Notes under the pieces: generated by a model
Databases searched by the model: none
The model's input: only the letters and a program-made list of their open reading frames with translations
What the model was told of the DNA's origin: nothing
Part shown: positions 1 through 10,300 of the stretch, piece after piece
Layout: each line of letters opens with the position of its first letter
How positions within the stretch are numbered: position 1 is the first letter of the stretch
Made by a program: the position numbers and the translations under genes
Source of the DNA: an uncultured bacterium
GTDB lineage: Bacteria > Bacteroidota > Bacteroidia > Chitinophagales > Chitinophagaceae
Assembly: GCA_903826405.1 (NCBI GenBank)
Contig: CAIKEH010000007.1
Span: forward strand, 1 to 64,000
Direction of reading: 5' to 3'
DNA: 64,000 nucleotides

Positions 1-170
1 CGCCGTATCCACCGCGATCTCCACCACCACCGTATCCACCACGATCTCCACCACCACCGTATCCACCACGATCACGATTGCCACCACCGCCACCATATCC
101 ACCACGGTCGCGATTTCCACCTCCTCCACCATATCCGCCACGGTCGCGATTTCCACCTCCTCCCTGAGCA
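1..170 (-). repeat. In-frame GGY/RGG coding tandem repeat
   Basis: Tandem repeat inside the RNA-binding protein gene. From the inner side outward it has near-identical 36-base units (GGGGGNRDRGGY) followed by 27-base units (GGGGDRGGY). All units keep the reading frame, so copy-number change would lengthen or shorten the disordered tail without a frameshift. The repeat runs off the window edge. Confidence 0.8.
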
Positions 171-415
171 CGATCTTCTGCTTGCTTTACCACCAGTGGT
201 TTTCCATTCCGGGAAAGGGATATCTCGCTGAGCATTTCTATGGCCTCTTTGGCCTCCTCATCATTCTCCATGACAACGAAACCAAAACCACGGCTTTTTC
301 CCGTCTCCCTGTCCATGGTCACTTTTGCCGATACCACCTTGCCGAATTTTTCAAAAACTTCTTCGAGTTCAGCATCATCGACATCATAGGGAAGGCCAGC
401 AACAAACAAAGTCAT
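1..415 (-). CDS. RRM RNA-binding protein with RGG-type tail (partial)
   Basis: A small RNA-binding protein whose 3' end lies outside the window. Read on the minus strand from ATG 415-413, the first ~80 residues form one RNA-recognition motif: an RNP2-like LFVAGL at residues 3-8 and an RNP1-like KSRGFGFV near residues 42-49. A short acidic/polar linker is followed by a glycine/arginine/tyrosine tail built from GGGGGNRDRGGY-type units. Proteins of this architecture (single RRM plus glycine-rich tail) are known in Bacteroidota and cyanobacteria and are thought to bind RNA, sometimes under cold or other stress; the RNA targets here are unknown. The reading frame is open to base 1, so the length of the tail cannot be given. 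Confidence 0.9.
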   Translation of the reverse strand, partial: MTLFVAGLPYDVDDAELEEVFEKFGKVVSAKVTMDRETGKSRGFGFVVMENDEEAKEAIEMLSEISLSRNGKPLVVKQAEDRAQGGGGNRDRGGYGGGGGNRDRGGYGGGGGNRDRGGYGGGGDRGGYGGGGDRGGYG

Positions 416-532
416 AAAAAATATTTGTGTAAAATTATCATTTTCGAAGTCACCATCAAATGATAAAGTTCAAATTCCGGTGCTTTTCTGAAAAATAGTA
501 TCTCGGATCAGTCAACAAATAAACTACCCGTG

Positions 533-1816
533 TCAGGCGAATGGTTGGTCTATGGCAAGACTCGGTTTGCTGAACCACCTGGCCCCTTCGGGTGTCATGT
601 AGGCACAATCCTCCAACCGGACACCAAATTCGCCATAGATTGAAATGTTCGGTTCCACACTGAAACACATCCCGGGAAGTAGTGGCTGCTTGTTCCCTTT
701 AACCATATTACCCCATTCGTGTCCATCCATTCCTATTCCATGACCAGTGCGATGAGGCAAGCCAGGTAATTTATAGTCCGGACCGAATCCTGCATCTGTG
801 AGCACTTTACGAGCTGCAAAATCCACATTTTCGCAAGGATCACCCAATCTGGCCGCGTCAAACCCTGCCGCCTGTGCTTTCTTCTCCAAATTCCATATCT
901 CCCTTTGTCTCTTTGTGGGCTCGGCACCGAATACGATCGTCCTGCTGATGTCGGATCCATATCCTTCCACGGAGCACCCCCCGTCCATCAGAACGATGTC
1001 TCCCTTTTTAAGTCGCTGAGGTTTCACACTTCCATGAGGATATGCCGAGGCTTCCCCGAAATTGACACTGATGCCACCGCTGGCGCCGAGTTTGTTGTGC
1101 GCTTCAGTGGCCAGATCGGAAAATTCACCTGGGGTCATTCCTTCATGCAACATGGATACAACCACTTTATATGCAGCGATGGTGATATCATTGGCTTTTT
1201 GCATGAGTGCCAGTTCAGCAGATGACTTTTGTAAACGACAGGGTATAGTGACCGGATCACCACTTACATAATTAAGTGAAGAAGCCTCTTTCCTTATGCC
1301 ATCAAAAATGAAGAAACGAAGCCGCTCCTCAAGTGCAATGTTACCGCTTCTGATCCCTTTGCCACTGAAATATCTGGCTACCTCCTTGTAAGGACTCTCA
1401 TGTTCCTCCCAGGTGCGTACTTCATTGCCAAGCGTTATCAATTCCCGTAGGCGTTCCGCTTCGAAGGCGGGGCACACATAACTGACCTCCCCTTTTTGTG
1501 GAATCAGCGCAACCATGGTGCGTTCACTTGGCCACCAACTGATACCCGTGAAATATTTCAAACTCGTACCAGAATCGAGTATAAGACAATCGATCTTGTT
1601 TTCAGTCATCAGACGCTGTGCCTTGGCAACACGCGACTGCCTCTCGGCAACGGTAATGGGGACCACATCTCCGGTCATGGTTCTCAATCCGTCCAAATAG
1701 CCGCCTTTGTATTTTTCCAAAATAGATGCTCGGACAGGCGAAGATCCAGCCAGTGCCGCCCCCAACCCGGCGGTTCCAGCTCCCATACGAATGAAATCCC
1801 TTCTGCGTATACTCAT
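533..1816 (-). CDS. Tat-exported M24 (Xaa-Pro aminopeptidase-like) metallopeptidase
   Basis: A 427-residue peptidase of the M24 'pita-bread' family, probably acting on the amino-terminal bond of Xaa-Pro or similar peptides in the periplasm. The start at 1816 puts a twin-arginine signal (SIRRRDFIRMGAG) at the extreme N-terminus; a start 30 bases upstream is possible but would bury it. A creatinase-like N-terminal domain (about residues 60-190) precedes the catalytic domain. The five metal ligands expected of M24 can be placed: Asp in LMDGGCS, Asp in GSDISRT, His in GHGIGMD, Glu in SVEPNIS and Glu in RLEDCAY. Export by Tat suits a protein that folds with its metals in the cytoplasm. A second, cytosolic-looking M24 enzyme is at 25068. 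Substrate is inferred from the family only. Confidence 0.85.
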   Translation of the reverse strand: MSIRRRDFIRMGAGTAGLGAALAGSSPVRASILEKYKGGYLDGLRTMTGDVVPITVAERQSRVAKAQRLMTENKIDCLILDSGTSLKYFTGISWWPSERTMVALIPQKGEVSYVCPAFEAERLRELITLGNEVRTWEEHESPYKEVARYFSGKGIRSGNIALEERLRFFIFDGIRKEASSLNYVSGDPVTIPCRLQKSSAELALMQKANDITIAAYKVVVSMLHEGMTPGEFSDLATEAHNKLGASGGISVNFGEASAYPHGSVKPQRLKKGDIVLMDGGCSVEGYGSDISRTIVFGAEPTKRQREIWNLEKKAQAAGFDAARLGDPCENVDFAARKVLTDAGFGPDYKLPGLPHRTGHGIGMDGHEWGNMVKGNKQPLLPGMCFSVEPNISIYGEFGVRLEDCAYMTPEGARWFSKPSLAIDQPFA

Positions 1817-2018
1817 CGGTCGAAGTTTATCGGGTAAGTTAAACAAAAAACCAATTATACAGAGTCGTGAGATTTGGGAAACTTCAATGAGGCTTTTACC
1901 CTTTTGATCGATCTCATCATACCCTTCATCAGGTAGCGGATGAGGAATGAAGAATAATTGTTTCGAGCAATATCCATAAACATGACCTCCATCATTGTTC
2001 GGCCGTTGATCGACAGCC

Positions 2019-2058
2019 TATATTGCTTTTCGAATCCATCACCATTTTAAAAAGGAGG
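2019..2058 (+). promoter_or_regulatory. Strong Shine-Dalgarno and possible promoter of hsp20
   Basis: AAAGGAGG at 2051-2058 lies 4 bases before the Hsp20 ATG. Most genes of this window lack such a site, as is usual in Bacteroidota, so this is notable. Upstream, TATATTGC (2019-2026) resembles the Bacteroidota -7 box TAnnTTTG, with TTG at 1995-1997 spaced 21 bases; this promoter call is weak. Confidence 0.55.
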
Positions 2059-2062
2059 TTTT

Positions 2063-2515
2063 ATGTCACCGTTTCCATTGATGAGACGCACCGAATTATT
2101 GCCATCAGTTATGAACAACTATCTCAAGCCATTCAACGATTGGTTCGATCTTCCTGAAGAAGGCGATTTGTGGGGCAATCTTCTGAGTGTTCCCGCTGTG
2201 AATATCGCTGAGAACAGTTCTTCATTCAGGGTATCTCTAGCTGCACCCGGCATGAAAAAAGAGGATTTCAAGATTTCCGTTGAGGACAACATGCTCACGA
2301 TCAGCGCGGAGAAAAAGGAGGAAAAAGAGCAAAAGGATGAAAAATTCACGAGAAAGGAATTCAACTATTCCTCTTTCAACAGAAGTTTCACCCTGCCCAA
2401 GGATGTCATCGCAGACAAGATCAATGCCAAGTATGAAGATGGCATGCTGAAACTGAACATCCCTAAAAAGGAAGAGTCCAGGAAAGTGACTCCCAAGCAC
2501 ATCTCGGTGAATTGA
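2063..2515 (+). CDS. Small heat shock protein, Hsp20/alpha-crystallin family
   Basis: A 150-residue ATP-independent chaperone that would hold unfolding proteins in soluble form in the cytoplasm until DnaK/GrpE/DnaJ refold them. The alpha-crystallin domain covers about residues 44-145: AVNIAENSSSFRVSLAAPGM opens it, and the conserved GxLxLxIPK-like signature appears as GMLKLNIPKK near the end. The N-terminal arm of about 40 residues is rich in Leu, Phe and Trp, as expected for substrate binding and oligomerisation. The gene stands alone with its own terminator at 2579. The C-terminal IxI/V tail motif is not evident; the protein ends in KHISVN. grpE and dnaJ lie 44 kb away. Confidence 0.95.
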   Translation: MSPFPLMRRTELLPSVMNNYLKPFNDWFDLPEEGDLWGNLLSVPAVNIAENSSSFRVSLAAPGMKKEDFKISVEDNMLTISAEKKEEKEQKDEKFTRKEFNYSSFNRSFTLPKDVIADKINAKYEDGMLKLNIPKKEESRKVTPKHISVN

Positions 2516-2578
2516 CCGGCTGCATGAAATGCCGATCGGAGACCCGGGGATCTTTTAGAATGACCCGGAACGTGAATG

Positions 2579-2613
2579 AATGCCCGCCAAAAGAGCGGGC
2601 ATTCTGATTTTTT
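2579..2613 (+). terminator. Rho-independent terminator after hsp20
   Basis: A perfect 9-bp stem (AATGCCCGC at 2579-2587 with GCGGGCATT at 2595-2603), a 7-base loop and a run of six T (2608-2613). It follows the Hsp20 stop by about 60 bases. Confidence 0.9.
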
Positions 2614-2727
2614 GACCTCCTTTATTGGCATACCATGAAATGCAAAATCTTTCGGAGTCCTGGCCTTACGTTAACAAATGACTTCTCTTGAAATAATTAC
2701 CTTGAAGCCCACTCAAAAAACACGAAC

Positions 2728-3723
2728 ATGAAAAGTTGCCTTTTTGCAATAAGTCTCCTATGCTTCCTCCATGGCATGGCGCAGAAAAATACTGGATACG
2801 GACTTAACCATACTTTTCACATTACGAGCGATGGCTGGTGGGATTATCTGTCCGTGTATGGCAACGAATTATACGTTTCACATGGCACGCAGGTGAACAT
2901 CCTCAACAAAACCACCGGCGACTCTTTAGGAGTTATCGGCAACACCACCGGAGTGCATGGCATAACCTTTGATCCTGCTTCAGGAAAGGGTTTCACCAGT
3001 AACGGTCGTACGAATGATGTAACCGTTTTCCTCCTTAAAACCAAAGACACCCTCGGTCGTATACCTGCCGGAGAAAATCCGGACGCGATCCTTTTTGATG
3101 GTTTTTCGGGGAAATTGGTGACCTGCAACGGAAGAAGCAATGACCTCACCGTAATCGACCCGGTCACCAGGCAGAAAGTGGCAACCATCCCTGTAGGTGG
3201 AAAGCCCGAGACCCTCGTGTCTGACGGAAACGGAAAATGGTTCGTGAATATCGAGGACAAGAATGAGATCGCCCTGGTCGACGCCAGAACCTATTCCGTG
3301 CAAGCCCATTGGTCCCTCGGACAGGCGGAATCCCCCACCGGTTTGGCATATGACCCGATCACACATCAGCTTTTTGCAGGATGCGAAAAGAAACTGGTGG
3401 TCATGGATGCCCTGACCGGCAAGGTCAATGCCACATTGCCCATCGGTGATGGCTGTGATGGAGTCGCGTTCGATGAACAGAGTCGATTGATATTCACATC
3501 CAATGGCGAAGGAACGATGACCATATTAAAGGTTGAGAAAAATGGCAAGACCAAGATAGTCGATACCATTCCCACCAAGAAAGGAGCACGTACCCTTGCG
3601 ATCGACCCGGAAACGCATTTGATCTATCTTCCCACAGCCGATTTCGAGCCCATGGCAAGCGGTGAAAAAGGAAGACCCAAAATGAAATCCGGCAGCTTCC
3701 AGATATTGGTCTATGGAAATTGA
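2728..3723 (+). CDS. Secreted YncE-like beta-propeller protein
   Basis: A 331-residue exported protein. An N-terminal signal peptide (hydrophobic residues 4-16, probable cut after MAQ) is followed by repeated ~40-residue blades with the pattern of the YncE/40-residue YVTN-type propeller, for example TVIDPVTRQKVATIPVGG, VVMDALTGKVNATLPIGDG and the matching LVTCNGRSNDL and FTSNGEGTM strands. Such propellers serve as binding or scaffold modules in the periplasm; some relatives bind DNA or metals, but no catalytic residues can be assigned. No partner gene is adjacent: the next gene is 309 bases away. Confidence 0.85.
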   Translation: MKSCLFAISLLCFLHGMAQKNTGYGLNHTFHITSDGWWDYLSVYGNELYVSHGTQVNILNKTTGDSLGVIGNTTGVHGITFDPASGKGFTSNGRTNDVTVFLLKTKDTLGRIPAGENPDAILFDGFSGKLVTCNGRSNDLTVIDPVTRQKVATIPVGGKPETLVSDGNGKWFVNIEDKNEIALVDARTYSVQAHWSLGQAESPTGLAYDPITHQLFAGCEKKLVVMDALTGKVNATLPIGDGCDGVAFDEQSRLIFTSNGEGTMTILKVEKNGKTKIVDTIPTKKGARTLAIDPETHLIYLPTADFEPMASGEKGRPKMKSGSFQILVYGN

Positions 3724-4032
3724 TCGAACTCGGATCATCGTCAGCCCCATAGCATAAGTCAGGTGAACATCCACTGACCTCCGTTCCATTTGGTGATGTG
3801 TACAGATTCAACTTGCATCTCTCCTAATGAAGTGGGACTTCATTTGAGCTATTCCACTTTGCCGCCCTTCAGTAGCTCCAACTTTCCGGCACATTAGTAG
3901 CTACTTTCGTTTTCACTGAACTAAAGCTAGTGAAGGTGGCCTTTACTTTTATCATCCTTCATCATATGAAATATCATGACCTGCCAAAGACTCAGGATGA
4001 TGTATATTGAAAGCATCAATTAATGTGAAGAC
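3724..4032. other. Intergenic region with two hairpins
   Basis: No gene is visible in these 309 bases. Two inverted repeats are present: AATGAAGT/ACTTCATT with a 3-base loop at 3826-3844, and AGTGAAGG/CCTTTACT at 3929-3947, followed by TTT. The second could be a weak terminator for the propeller gene. The heptamer AGTAGCT occurs twice near 3871 and 3896. Confidence 0.5.
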
Positions 4033-5946
4033 ATGTACAGAGTGACCATTTTGAGTCTGATGATCTTATGCCTGTCATCCGCCGAGGCACAAGACACCTT
4101 GGTGACCGATGTACTGGTCATTGGAGGAGGGACCGGTGGAACTGCGGCCGGCATAACCGCTGCACGCCTTGGTGCACGTACGATCATTGCGGAATCCGGT
4201 CCATGGTTGGGAGGCATGCTCTCTTCCGCAGGCGTCTCCGCAACGGACGGGAACGACAAATTGCCATCAGGGATATGGCAGGAATTCAGATTGGCATTGG
4301 AAAAAACTTATGGTGGCAAGGAAAATCTGGCCACGGGCTGGGTGAGCAATACGGCGTTCGAACCACATGTTGCAGACAGCATTTTCAGGTCATGGGCAGT
4401 TCGAGAAAAGAATCTGACCCTGAGATTCGGACTTCAACTGTCCGATGTGGTACGTGAAGGAAACACGGTCCGGGGAGCTATTTTCAAGGATAGGTTATCC
4501 GGGGAAAAAATATTCATCCTGGCCAGCCAAACCATCGACGCCACCGAGCAGGGAGACGCACTGGCACTTGGAAAGATCCCCTATGATCTTGGAATGGAAG
4601 ATGGAAACATGACCGGTGAATCCGTTGGCGTGAAAGAAACAAATAATATAGTTCAGGATCTCACCTGGGTGGCCATACTGAAGGATTATGGCCCCGGTAT
4701 TGATCGAACCATACCTGTACCTCAGGGTTATGACCCTTCGGCCTTTGATGGCTCCTGCACGAACTATTACTTCGACAGCAGCAGGAAGAAACCCACGAAT
4801 TCGGCAGAACAGATGCTGGAATACGGGCGACTTCCCCATGAAAAATTTCTCCTCAACTGGCCCATTCGAGGAAATGACACCTACCTGAACACGGTGGAAA
4901 TGACACCAGAATTAAGGGATAAAGCACTCGACTCTGCCAAAAGGAATACCCTGCGTTTCATTTATTTCATTCAGCATGAGTTGACATTTTCCCATCTCGG
5001 GCTAGCAGATGACGAATTCCCGACTTCTGACAAACTCGCCCTAATCCCCTATTTCAGAGAAAGTCGCAGAATGAAGGGAGAGGTTCGACTGACCATGCCG
5101 GACATCGCCGATCCCTTCGATCGCCCGACCCCCCTCTACCGTACTGGGATAGCTGTTGGCGATTACCCAATAGACCACCACCACAAAAAGAATCCTCTGG
5201 CTCCCCAACATCTGGACTTCTACCCGATTCCTTCCTTCAGCCTGCCATTAGGTTGCCTCATACCCAAAGGTGTGAATGGGTTGATTGCTGCAGACAAAAA
5301 CATCAGTGTCAGCAACGTGACCAACGGAACCACCCGTCTTCAACCTGTAGTATTGCTGGCTGGTCAAGCAGCTGGTTCACTGGCTGCCCTTTCCATAAAA
5401 AATCGAAAACAGGCATCGGAGATCCCCGTCAGGGCAGTTCAGGAAGCACTTTTAGCTCAAAAAGCTTACCTCCTGCCCTATCTGGACGTTCCACCCGGAA
5501 ACCCTTACTTCAATTCTATACAGAAGGTGGGTACCACAGGCATCCTGCGCGGAAGGGGCGTATCATATAAATGGGAAAACCAGACCTGGTTCGATCCAGA
5601 TTCCCTGGCAGACCCAAAGATCTTATCCCTGAACTGGAAGGAATTGGCTGATATCCAACCTTTCCCGAACGATCATACAGTTCGGATAAAAGACCTGATT
5701 CCTGCATTAAGAATCACGGCCAAAGCATTCAGGAAAAACAATCCCAGACTTTCCCAGGGCTTCCCCACGGATAGCAACAAAAAAGCATCGACTTGGGTGT
5801 TCCGCGAGATGAGCAATTGGGGTCTGGCCGAAAAGGACCCGGACCGTCCTCTCACCAGAGCTGAGGTAGCCGTGATCCTGGATCGCTGTATCAACATCTT
5901 CCAACTGATCCAGGTTGACCATCTGGGACATCTACTATCTGAATGA
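4033..5946 (+). CDS. Exported FAD-dependent oxidoreductase
   Basis: A 637-residue flavoprotein of the FAD_oxidored family, often annotated in Bacteroidota as 'FAD-dependent oxidoreductase' or wrongly as xanthan lyase. A signal peptide (residues 1-19, ending AEAQ) precedes an FAD-binding Rossmann start, DVLVIGGGTGGTAAG (residues ~24-38), with the acidic residue of AESGPWLGGM at the end of the second strand. A second FAD-contact region is VNGLIAADKNISVSN followed by a helix AGQAAGSLAA near residues 410-450. The last ~100 residues are extra and end in a segment resembling an S-layer-homology motif (FREMSNWGLAE then PLTRAEVAVILD). The substrate is unknown. The gene stands alone and precedes the RND operon by 185 bases. 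Confidence 0.85.
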   Translation: MYRVTILSLMILCLSSAEAQDTLVTDVLVIGGGTGGTAAGITAARLGARTIIAESGPWLGGMLSSAGVSATDGNDKLPSGIWQEFRLALEKTYGGKENLATGWVSNTAFEPHVADSIFRSWAVREKNLTLRFGLQLSDVVREGNTVRGAIFKDRLSGEKIFILASQTIDATEQGDALALGKIPYDLGMEDGNMTGESVGVKETNNIVQDLTWVAILKDYGPGIDRTIPVPQGYDPSAFDGSCTNYYFDSSRKKPTNSAEQMLEYGRLPHEKFLLNWPIRGNDTYLNTVEMTPELRDKALDSAKRNTLRFIYFIQHELTFSHLGLADDEFPTSDKLALIPYFRESRRMKGEVRLTMPDIADPFDRPTPLYRTGIAVGDYPIDHHHKKNPLAPQHLDFYPIPSFSLPLGCLIPKGVNGLIAADKNISVSNVTNGTTRLQPVVLLAGQAAGSLAALSIKNRKQASEIPVRAVQEALLAQKAYLLPYLDVPPGNPYFNSIQKVGTTGILRGRGVSYKWENQTWFDPDSLADPKILSLNWKELADIQPFPNDHTVRIKDLIPALRITAKAFRKNNPRLSQGFPTDSNKKASTWVFREMSNWGLAEKDPDRPLTRAEVAVILDRCINIFQLIQVDHLGHLLSE

Positions 5947-6131
5947 CCCATAACAGAAGACCTCCAAATAGAGTCTTGTCAAGCGGATCGGGAACTTCAT
6001 AAATACATATATTTACGCCATCAGTGGCTTTCTGGCCCTTCAACCGATCAACCACCGATAAGAAGCATACCCAGGAGCGATTTTTCCTCTTTCAGGTAAC
6101 CTATCCCGATCCATATATAAGTCAATAAAAT

Positions 6132-7280
6132 ATGTCACTAAGCAGAAGAATGATCAGTTTGTTGTTGCTGGCCACTTCCTGGTCGTGCAAACAAAAGGAA
6201 GCCTCACCAAGTGCGGATAATTTCTTGCCTCAGGTATCTGTGGTGGAGGCCGCACAAAGGACGATCCCCGTTTACAGTGAATATGTGGGCCAGACCTATG
6301 GCCAATCGGACGTGGAGGTCACTTCCCGTGTGGATGGCTGGGTAACCGGGATCCATTTCAAGGAGGGTGGATTCGTGGACAAGGGTACACTTCTCTACAC
6401 GATCGATGACCAACCGATGAGGAATATGGTGGATCAGGCAAACGCTAACCTGGCCCAGGCGAACACCCAACTGGTTCGAACAAAGGCCGATCTGGAAAGG
6501 GTAGAACCCCTTGCCCGGATGAACGCACTCAGCCGACGGGACCTTGAAGCCGCTCAAGCTGCATACAAGGCTGCACAATACCAGGTTGATGCCGCTTCGG
6601 CAGCTTTGAGGAATTCCAAGATACAACTGGACTATGCGCAGATCAAAGCGCCAATCAGCGGCATAATCGGCATTTCCAAAGTTCAGCCCGGATCTTATGT
6701 AAGTAGGATCTCCGCTGCAGGAGCCCTCAATACAATCTCCGCCGTTGGCGACATGCGCATAAGGTTCTCCATCACCGAAAACGAATACCTGGCATTCAAA
6801 AGGAAATATGGACAAGAAGGGACATCCGACCTCGGACAAATTACGGTGAGCCTGATTTTGAGCGATGGAAAGCCTTATCCTCAGACCGGGAAACTGAATG
6901 TCGCCAACAGACAAGTGGACCCCGAAACCGGTTCATTATTACTTCAGGCCATATTCCCCAACAAGGAACTGCTGCTGAGACCAGGCCAGTATGTCAAAGT
7001 CAAAATGATGACAGATGAATATGCAAATGCAGTCTTGGTACCTCAACAGGCTGTAAACCAGTTGCAGAATGTCCACCAGGTCTTCATCCTGAACGACAGC
7101 GGCCGTATAACTCCTCGCATCATCAGGACAGGCGCACGTATCGGCAGCAATTGGATCGTTGCTGATGGCTTAAAATCAGGGGAAAGAGTTGCCTTGGTGG
7201 GCAATGCAGTGATCAAACCCGACATGAAAGTGGATCCAAGACCTTTGACCTGGAACTACGATTCCACATCTCGCCAGTGA
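6132..7280 (+). CDS. RND efflux periplasmic adaptor lipoprotein
   Basis: A 382-residue membrane-fusion protein of the AcrA/MexA type that links the inner-membrane pump to the outer-membrane channel. The lipobox ends in Cys19 (ATSWSCKQK), so it is probably lipid anchored. Order of domains: beta-barrel/lipoyl half (VDGWVTGIHFKEGGFVDKG, residues ~73-91), a coiled-coil hairpin (about 105-165, QANANLAQANTQLVRTK), second lipoyl half (DYAQIKAPISGIIG, ~172-185), then the beta-barrel and membrane-proximal domains (about 210-375). It is the first gene of an adaptor-pump-channel operon, 34 bases before the pump. Confidence 0.95.
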   Translation: MSLSRRMISLLLLATSWSCKQKEASPSADNFLPQVSVVEAAQRTIPVYSEYVGQTYGQSDVEVTSRVDGWVTGIHFKEGGFVDKGTLLYTIDDQPMRNMVDQANANLAQANTQLVRTKADLERVEPLARMNALSRRDLEAAQAAYKAAQYQVDAASAALRNSKIQLDYAQIKAPISGIIGISKVQPGSYVSRISAAGALNTISAVGDMRIRFSITENEYLAFKRKYGQEGTSDLGQITVSLILSDGKPYPQTGKLNVANRQVDPETGSLLLQAIFPNKELLLRPGQYVKVKMMTDEYANAVLVPQQAVNQLQNVHQVFILNDSGRITPRIIRTGARIGSNWIVADGLKSGERVALVGNAVIKPDMKVDPRPLTWNYDSTSRQ

Positions 7281-7314
7281 AACGAATTCAGCACACCATC
7301 CAACGCAAGACCTC

Positions 7315-10300
7315 ATGAGTGAATTTTTCATACGGCGTCCGATCTTCGCCATGGTGATATCCTTATTCATTGTGATACTCGGTGTACTCACCATGCAAGG
7401 AATTCCCGTTTCCAAGTATCCGGACATCACACCTCCGATGGTGCAAGTGAGTGCGAGTTACGGTGGCGCGAACGCCATCAATATGGAAGAAGCGGTGGCC
7501 ACTCCCATCGAACAGCAGGTCAACGGTGTCGAGAACATGCTCTATATGCGGTCCGTGAATGCCAATAATGGCACGACCGTGATCGAGGTGTCTTTTGATG
7601 TGGGCACAGACTTGGACAAGGTCAACATGCTTACTCAGAACAAGGTCTCTGCAGCCACACCCTTCCTGCCACCCGAAGTCAAGAACCTGGGCGTCAATGT
7701 GAAGAAATCGCTGACCTTCCCATTGATGATGGTTTCCCTGTTCTCACCGAACAAGACCTATCCCGGGGATTTCATAAATAATTTCGCCTACCTCAGGATC
7801 CTGGATGAGATCAAACGCATCAACGGAGTAGGCGATGCGACCGTTATGGGTGGTTCCGAATATGCGATGCGGGTTTGGCTTTATCCGGACCGAATGGCCA
7901 AGTTCAGAATGACTGCAACGGACGTAATCAATTCGGTAAAAGAACAGAATAATATCGTTCCTGGTGGCAGCTTCGGAACGGAGCCCACGACATTGGGCAC
8001 CCAGAACACCTATACCATCACCCTCCAGCAACGGCTGGTCACTCAAGAGGAATTCGGTAATATCATCTTACGGTCCAATCAAAATGGCGCACAAGTCAGG
8101 CTCAAGGATGTTGCGAGAGTTGAACTCGGAAACCAAACTTACGATGTCAGCAGCAGGTTGAACAAGCTTCCCTCCAGCACGATCGCCATTTATCAGATAC
8201 CCGGCTCCAATGGATTGGATGTTGCAGACAAGGTCAAGAAAAAAATGGCCGCCCTCCAATCTTCATTTCCACAGGACATCGATTATAAGATCTCTCTGGA
8301 CACTACCGAGGCCATCTCAGCAGGTATAGAAGAGATCGTTCACACACTGTTCGAGGCGGTGGTTCTGGTGCTGATCGTCGTTTTCATTTTTCTGCAGGAC
8401 TGGCGTGCTACGCTGATACCCCTGCTCACCGTACCAGTCTCACTGATCGGCACTTTCATCGTTTTCCCATTACTCGGCTTCTCCATCAATACCCTTTCGC
8501 TATTGGGAATGGTGCTGGCAATAGGCCTGGTCGTTGATGATGCGATCGTGGTCGTGGAAGCGGTCATGCATCACCTTGAGCACGGCATGACACCGGTTGA
8601 AGCCACCAAGAAAGCCATGAAGGAAGTTGCCGGGCCTGTAGTAGCGGTCGCCGTGATCCTTGCAGCGGTTTTCATACCTGTGGCACTTTCTGGAGGTATC
8701 ACCGGCAGATTGTATCAGCAATTCGCCATCACCATCGCCATTTCCGTTGCCTTCTCCGCTTTCAACGCTTTGACCCTGAGCCCAGCGCTTGCGGCACTTT
8801 TGTTACGCCCCAAAAAGGAATCTAAGGGCTGGCTAAATAAGGTATTCAATGGCTTCAACAGTGGCTTCGACAGTTTCACTAACGCCTACCTGAAGGTCGC
8901 TGGGTTTGCGGCGAGAAAAATGATGATTTCCCTGATCGTGTTGGGATTGATCGTACTGGCAGCATGGATACTGGGTGGCAAAGTGCCCAGTGGATTCGTC
9001 CCACAGGAAGATGAAGGATATTTCATGATGGCAGTACAGATGCCAGATGCCTCTTCATTGGAAAGAACAAATGCAGTGTCACAAAAAGTGGAGGCCCTGC
9101 TGGACAAGGTCGATGGTATCCAATCGGTGACCGTCGTTAACGGATACAACATACTTACGAGTACACAATCACCCAATGCCGCTACGGTATTCCTTCAATT
9201 GAAGCCCTGGCATGAACGAAAGGACAACGCCGCAAAAATCATCGAAAAGGTGAATGCCATGACGATGGGTACCATCACCGAAGGAACCGTTATTGCTTTT
9301 GCCCCACCCCCCATTCCCGGCTTGGGAAGTTCAGCTGGTTTCACGATGATGCTTCAAGACAGAAGTGGCAAGTCGCCACAGTATCTGGCAAGCCAGACAC
9401 AAAAATTCGTTGCCGCGGCCTCCAAGCGTCCGGAGATAGGTCGTGTATTCACCCTTTTCAGAGCCAATGTTCCGCAGAAGATCATCAACGTGGACAGAGA
9501 GAAAGTGCAGAAACTGGGAATGAGCCTGTCGATGGTGAACAGTACAATCTCGGCATATCTGGGAGGCAACTTCGTCAATAATTTCACTGCATTCGGAAGA
9601 CAATATCGGACCTATGTCCAAGCAGATGCAGCATACCGGATGAGGCCGGAAGACCTTGCTCAATATTTCGTACGGGATGCTCAGGGCAACATGGTGAGTG
9701 TGGCAACCATTGCTACCGTGAACGACACCACGGGGCCTCTTTATACCAATCATTTTAATATCTATCGTTCCGTGGAACTGAGCGGTTCTCCGGCACCCGG
9801 TTACAGTTCGGCGCAGGCATTGGACGCATTGGAGGAAACGGCAAAGTCCATTCTCCCCCAGGACATGGGGTATCAATGGAGTAATATATCCTATCAGGAA
9901 AAGGAAGCAGCAGGTAAAGGCGCTACCGTGTTCGCCATGGCCCTGATATTTGTATTCCTGATACTCGCAGCTCAATATGAAAGCTGGAAACTGCCATTCA
10001 GCGTGCTGCTGGGTACCCCATGGGCAGCCATGGGGGCATTTCTTGGACTCTTCCTCGCAGGACTTTATTCAGCGACCTATGTCAACAATGTATTTGCCCA
10101 GATCGGGCTGGTCATGCTGATTGGCCTTAATGCAAAGAATGCCATTCTGATCGTGGAGTTCGCCAAGTTGAAAATGGATAATGATGGAATGGATCCATTT
10201 GCCGCAGCCATGGAAGCCGCCAAGCTGCGCTTCCGACCCATCCTGATGACTTCCTTCGCTTTTATATTGGGTGTTGTACCCCTGCTTCGGGCCAGCGGCG

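Noticed and set aside
1-170. Repeats that might be taken for a CRISPR array
   Set aside because: The units are contiguous without spacers and encode an in-frame GGY/RGG tail.
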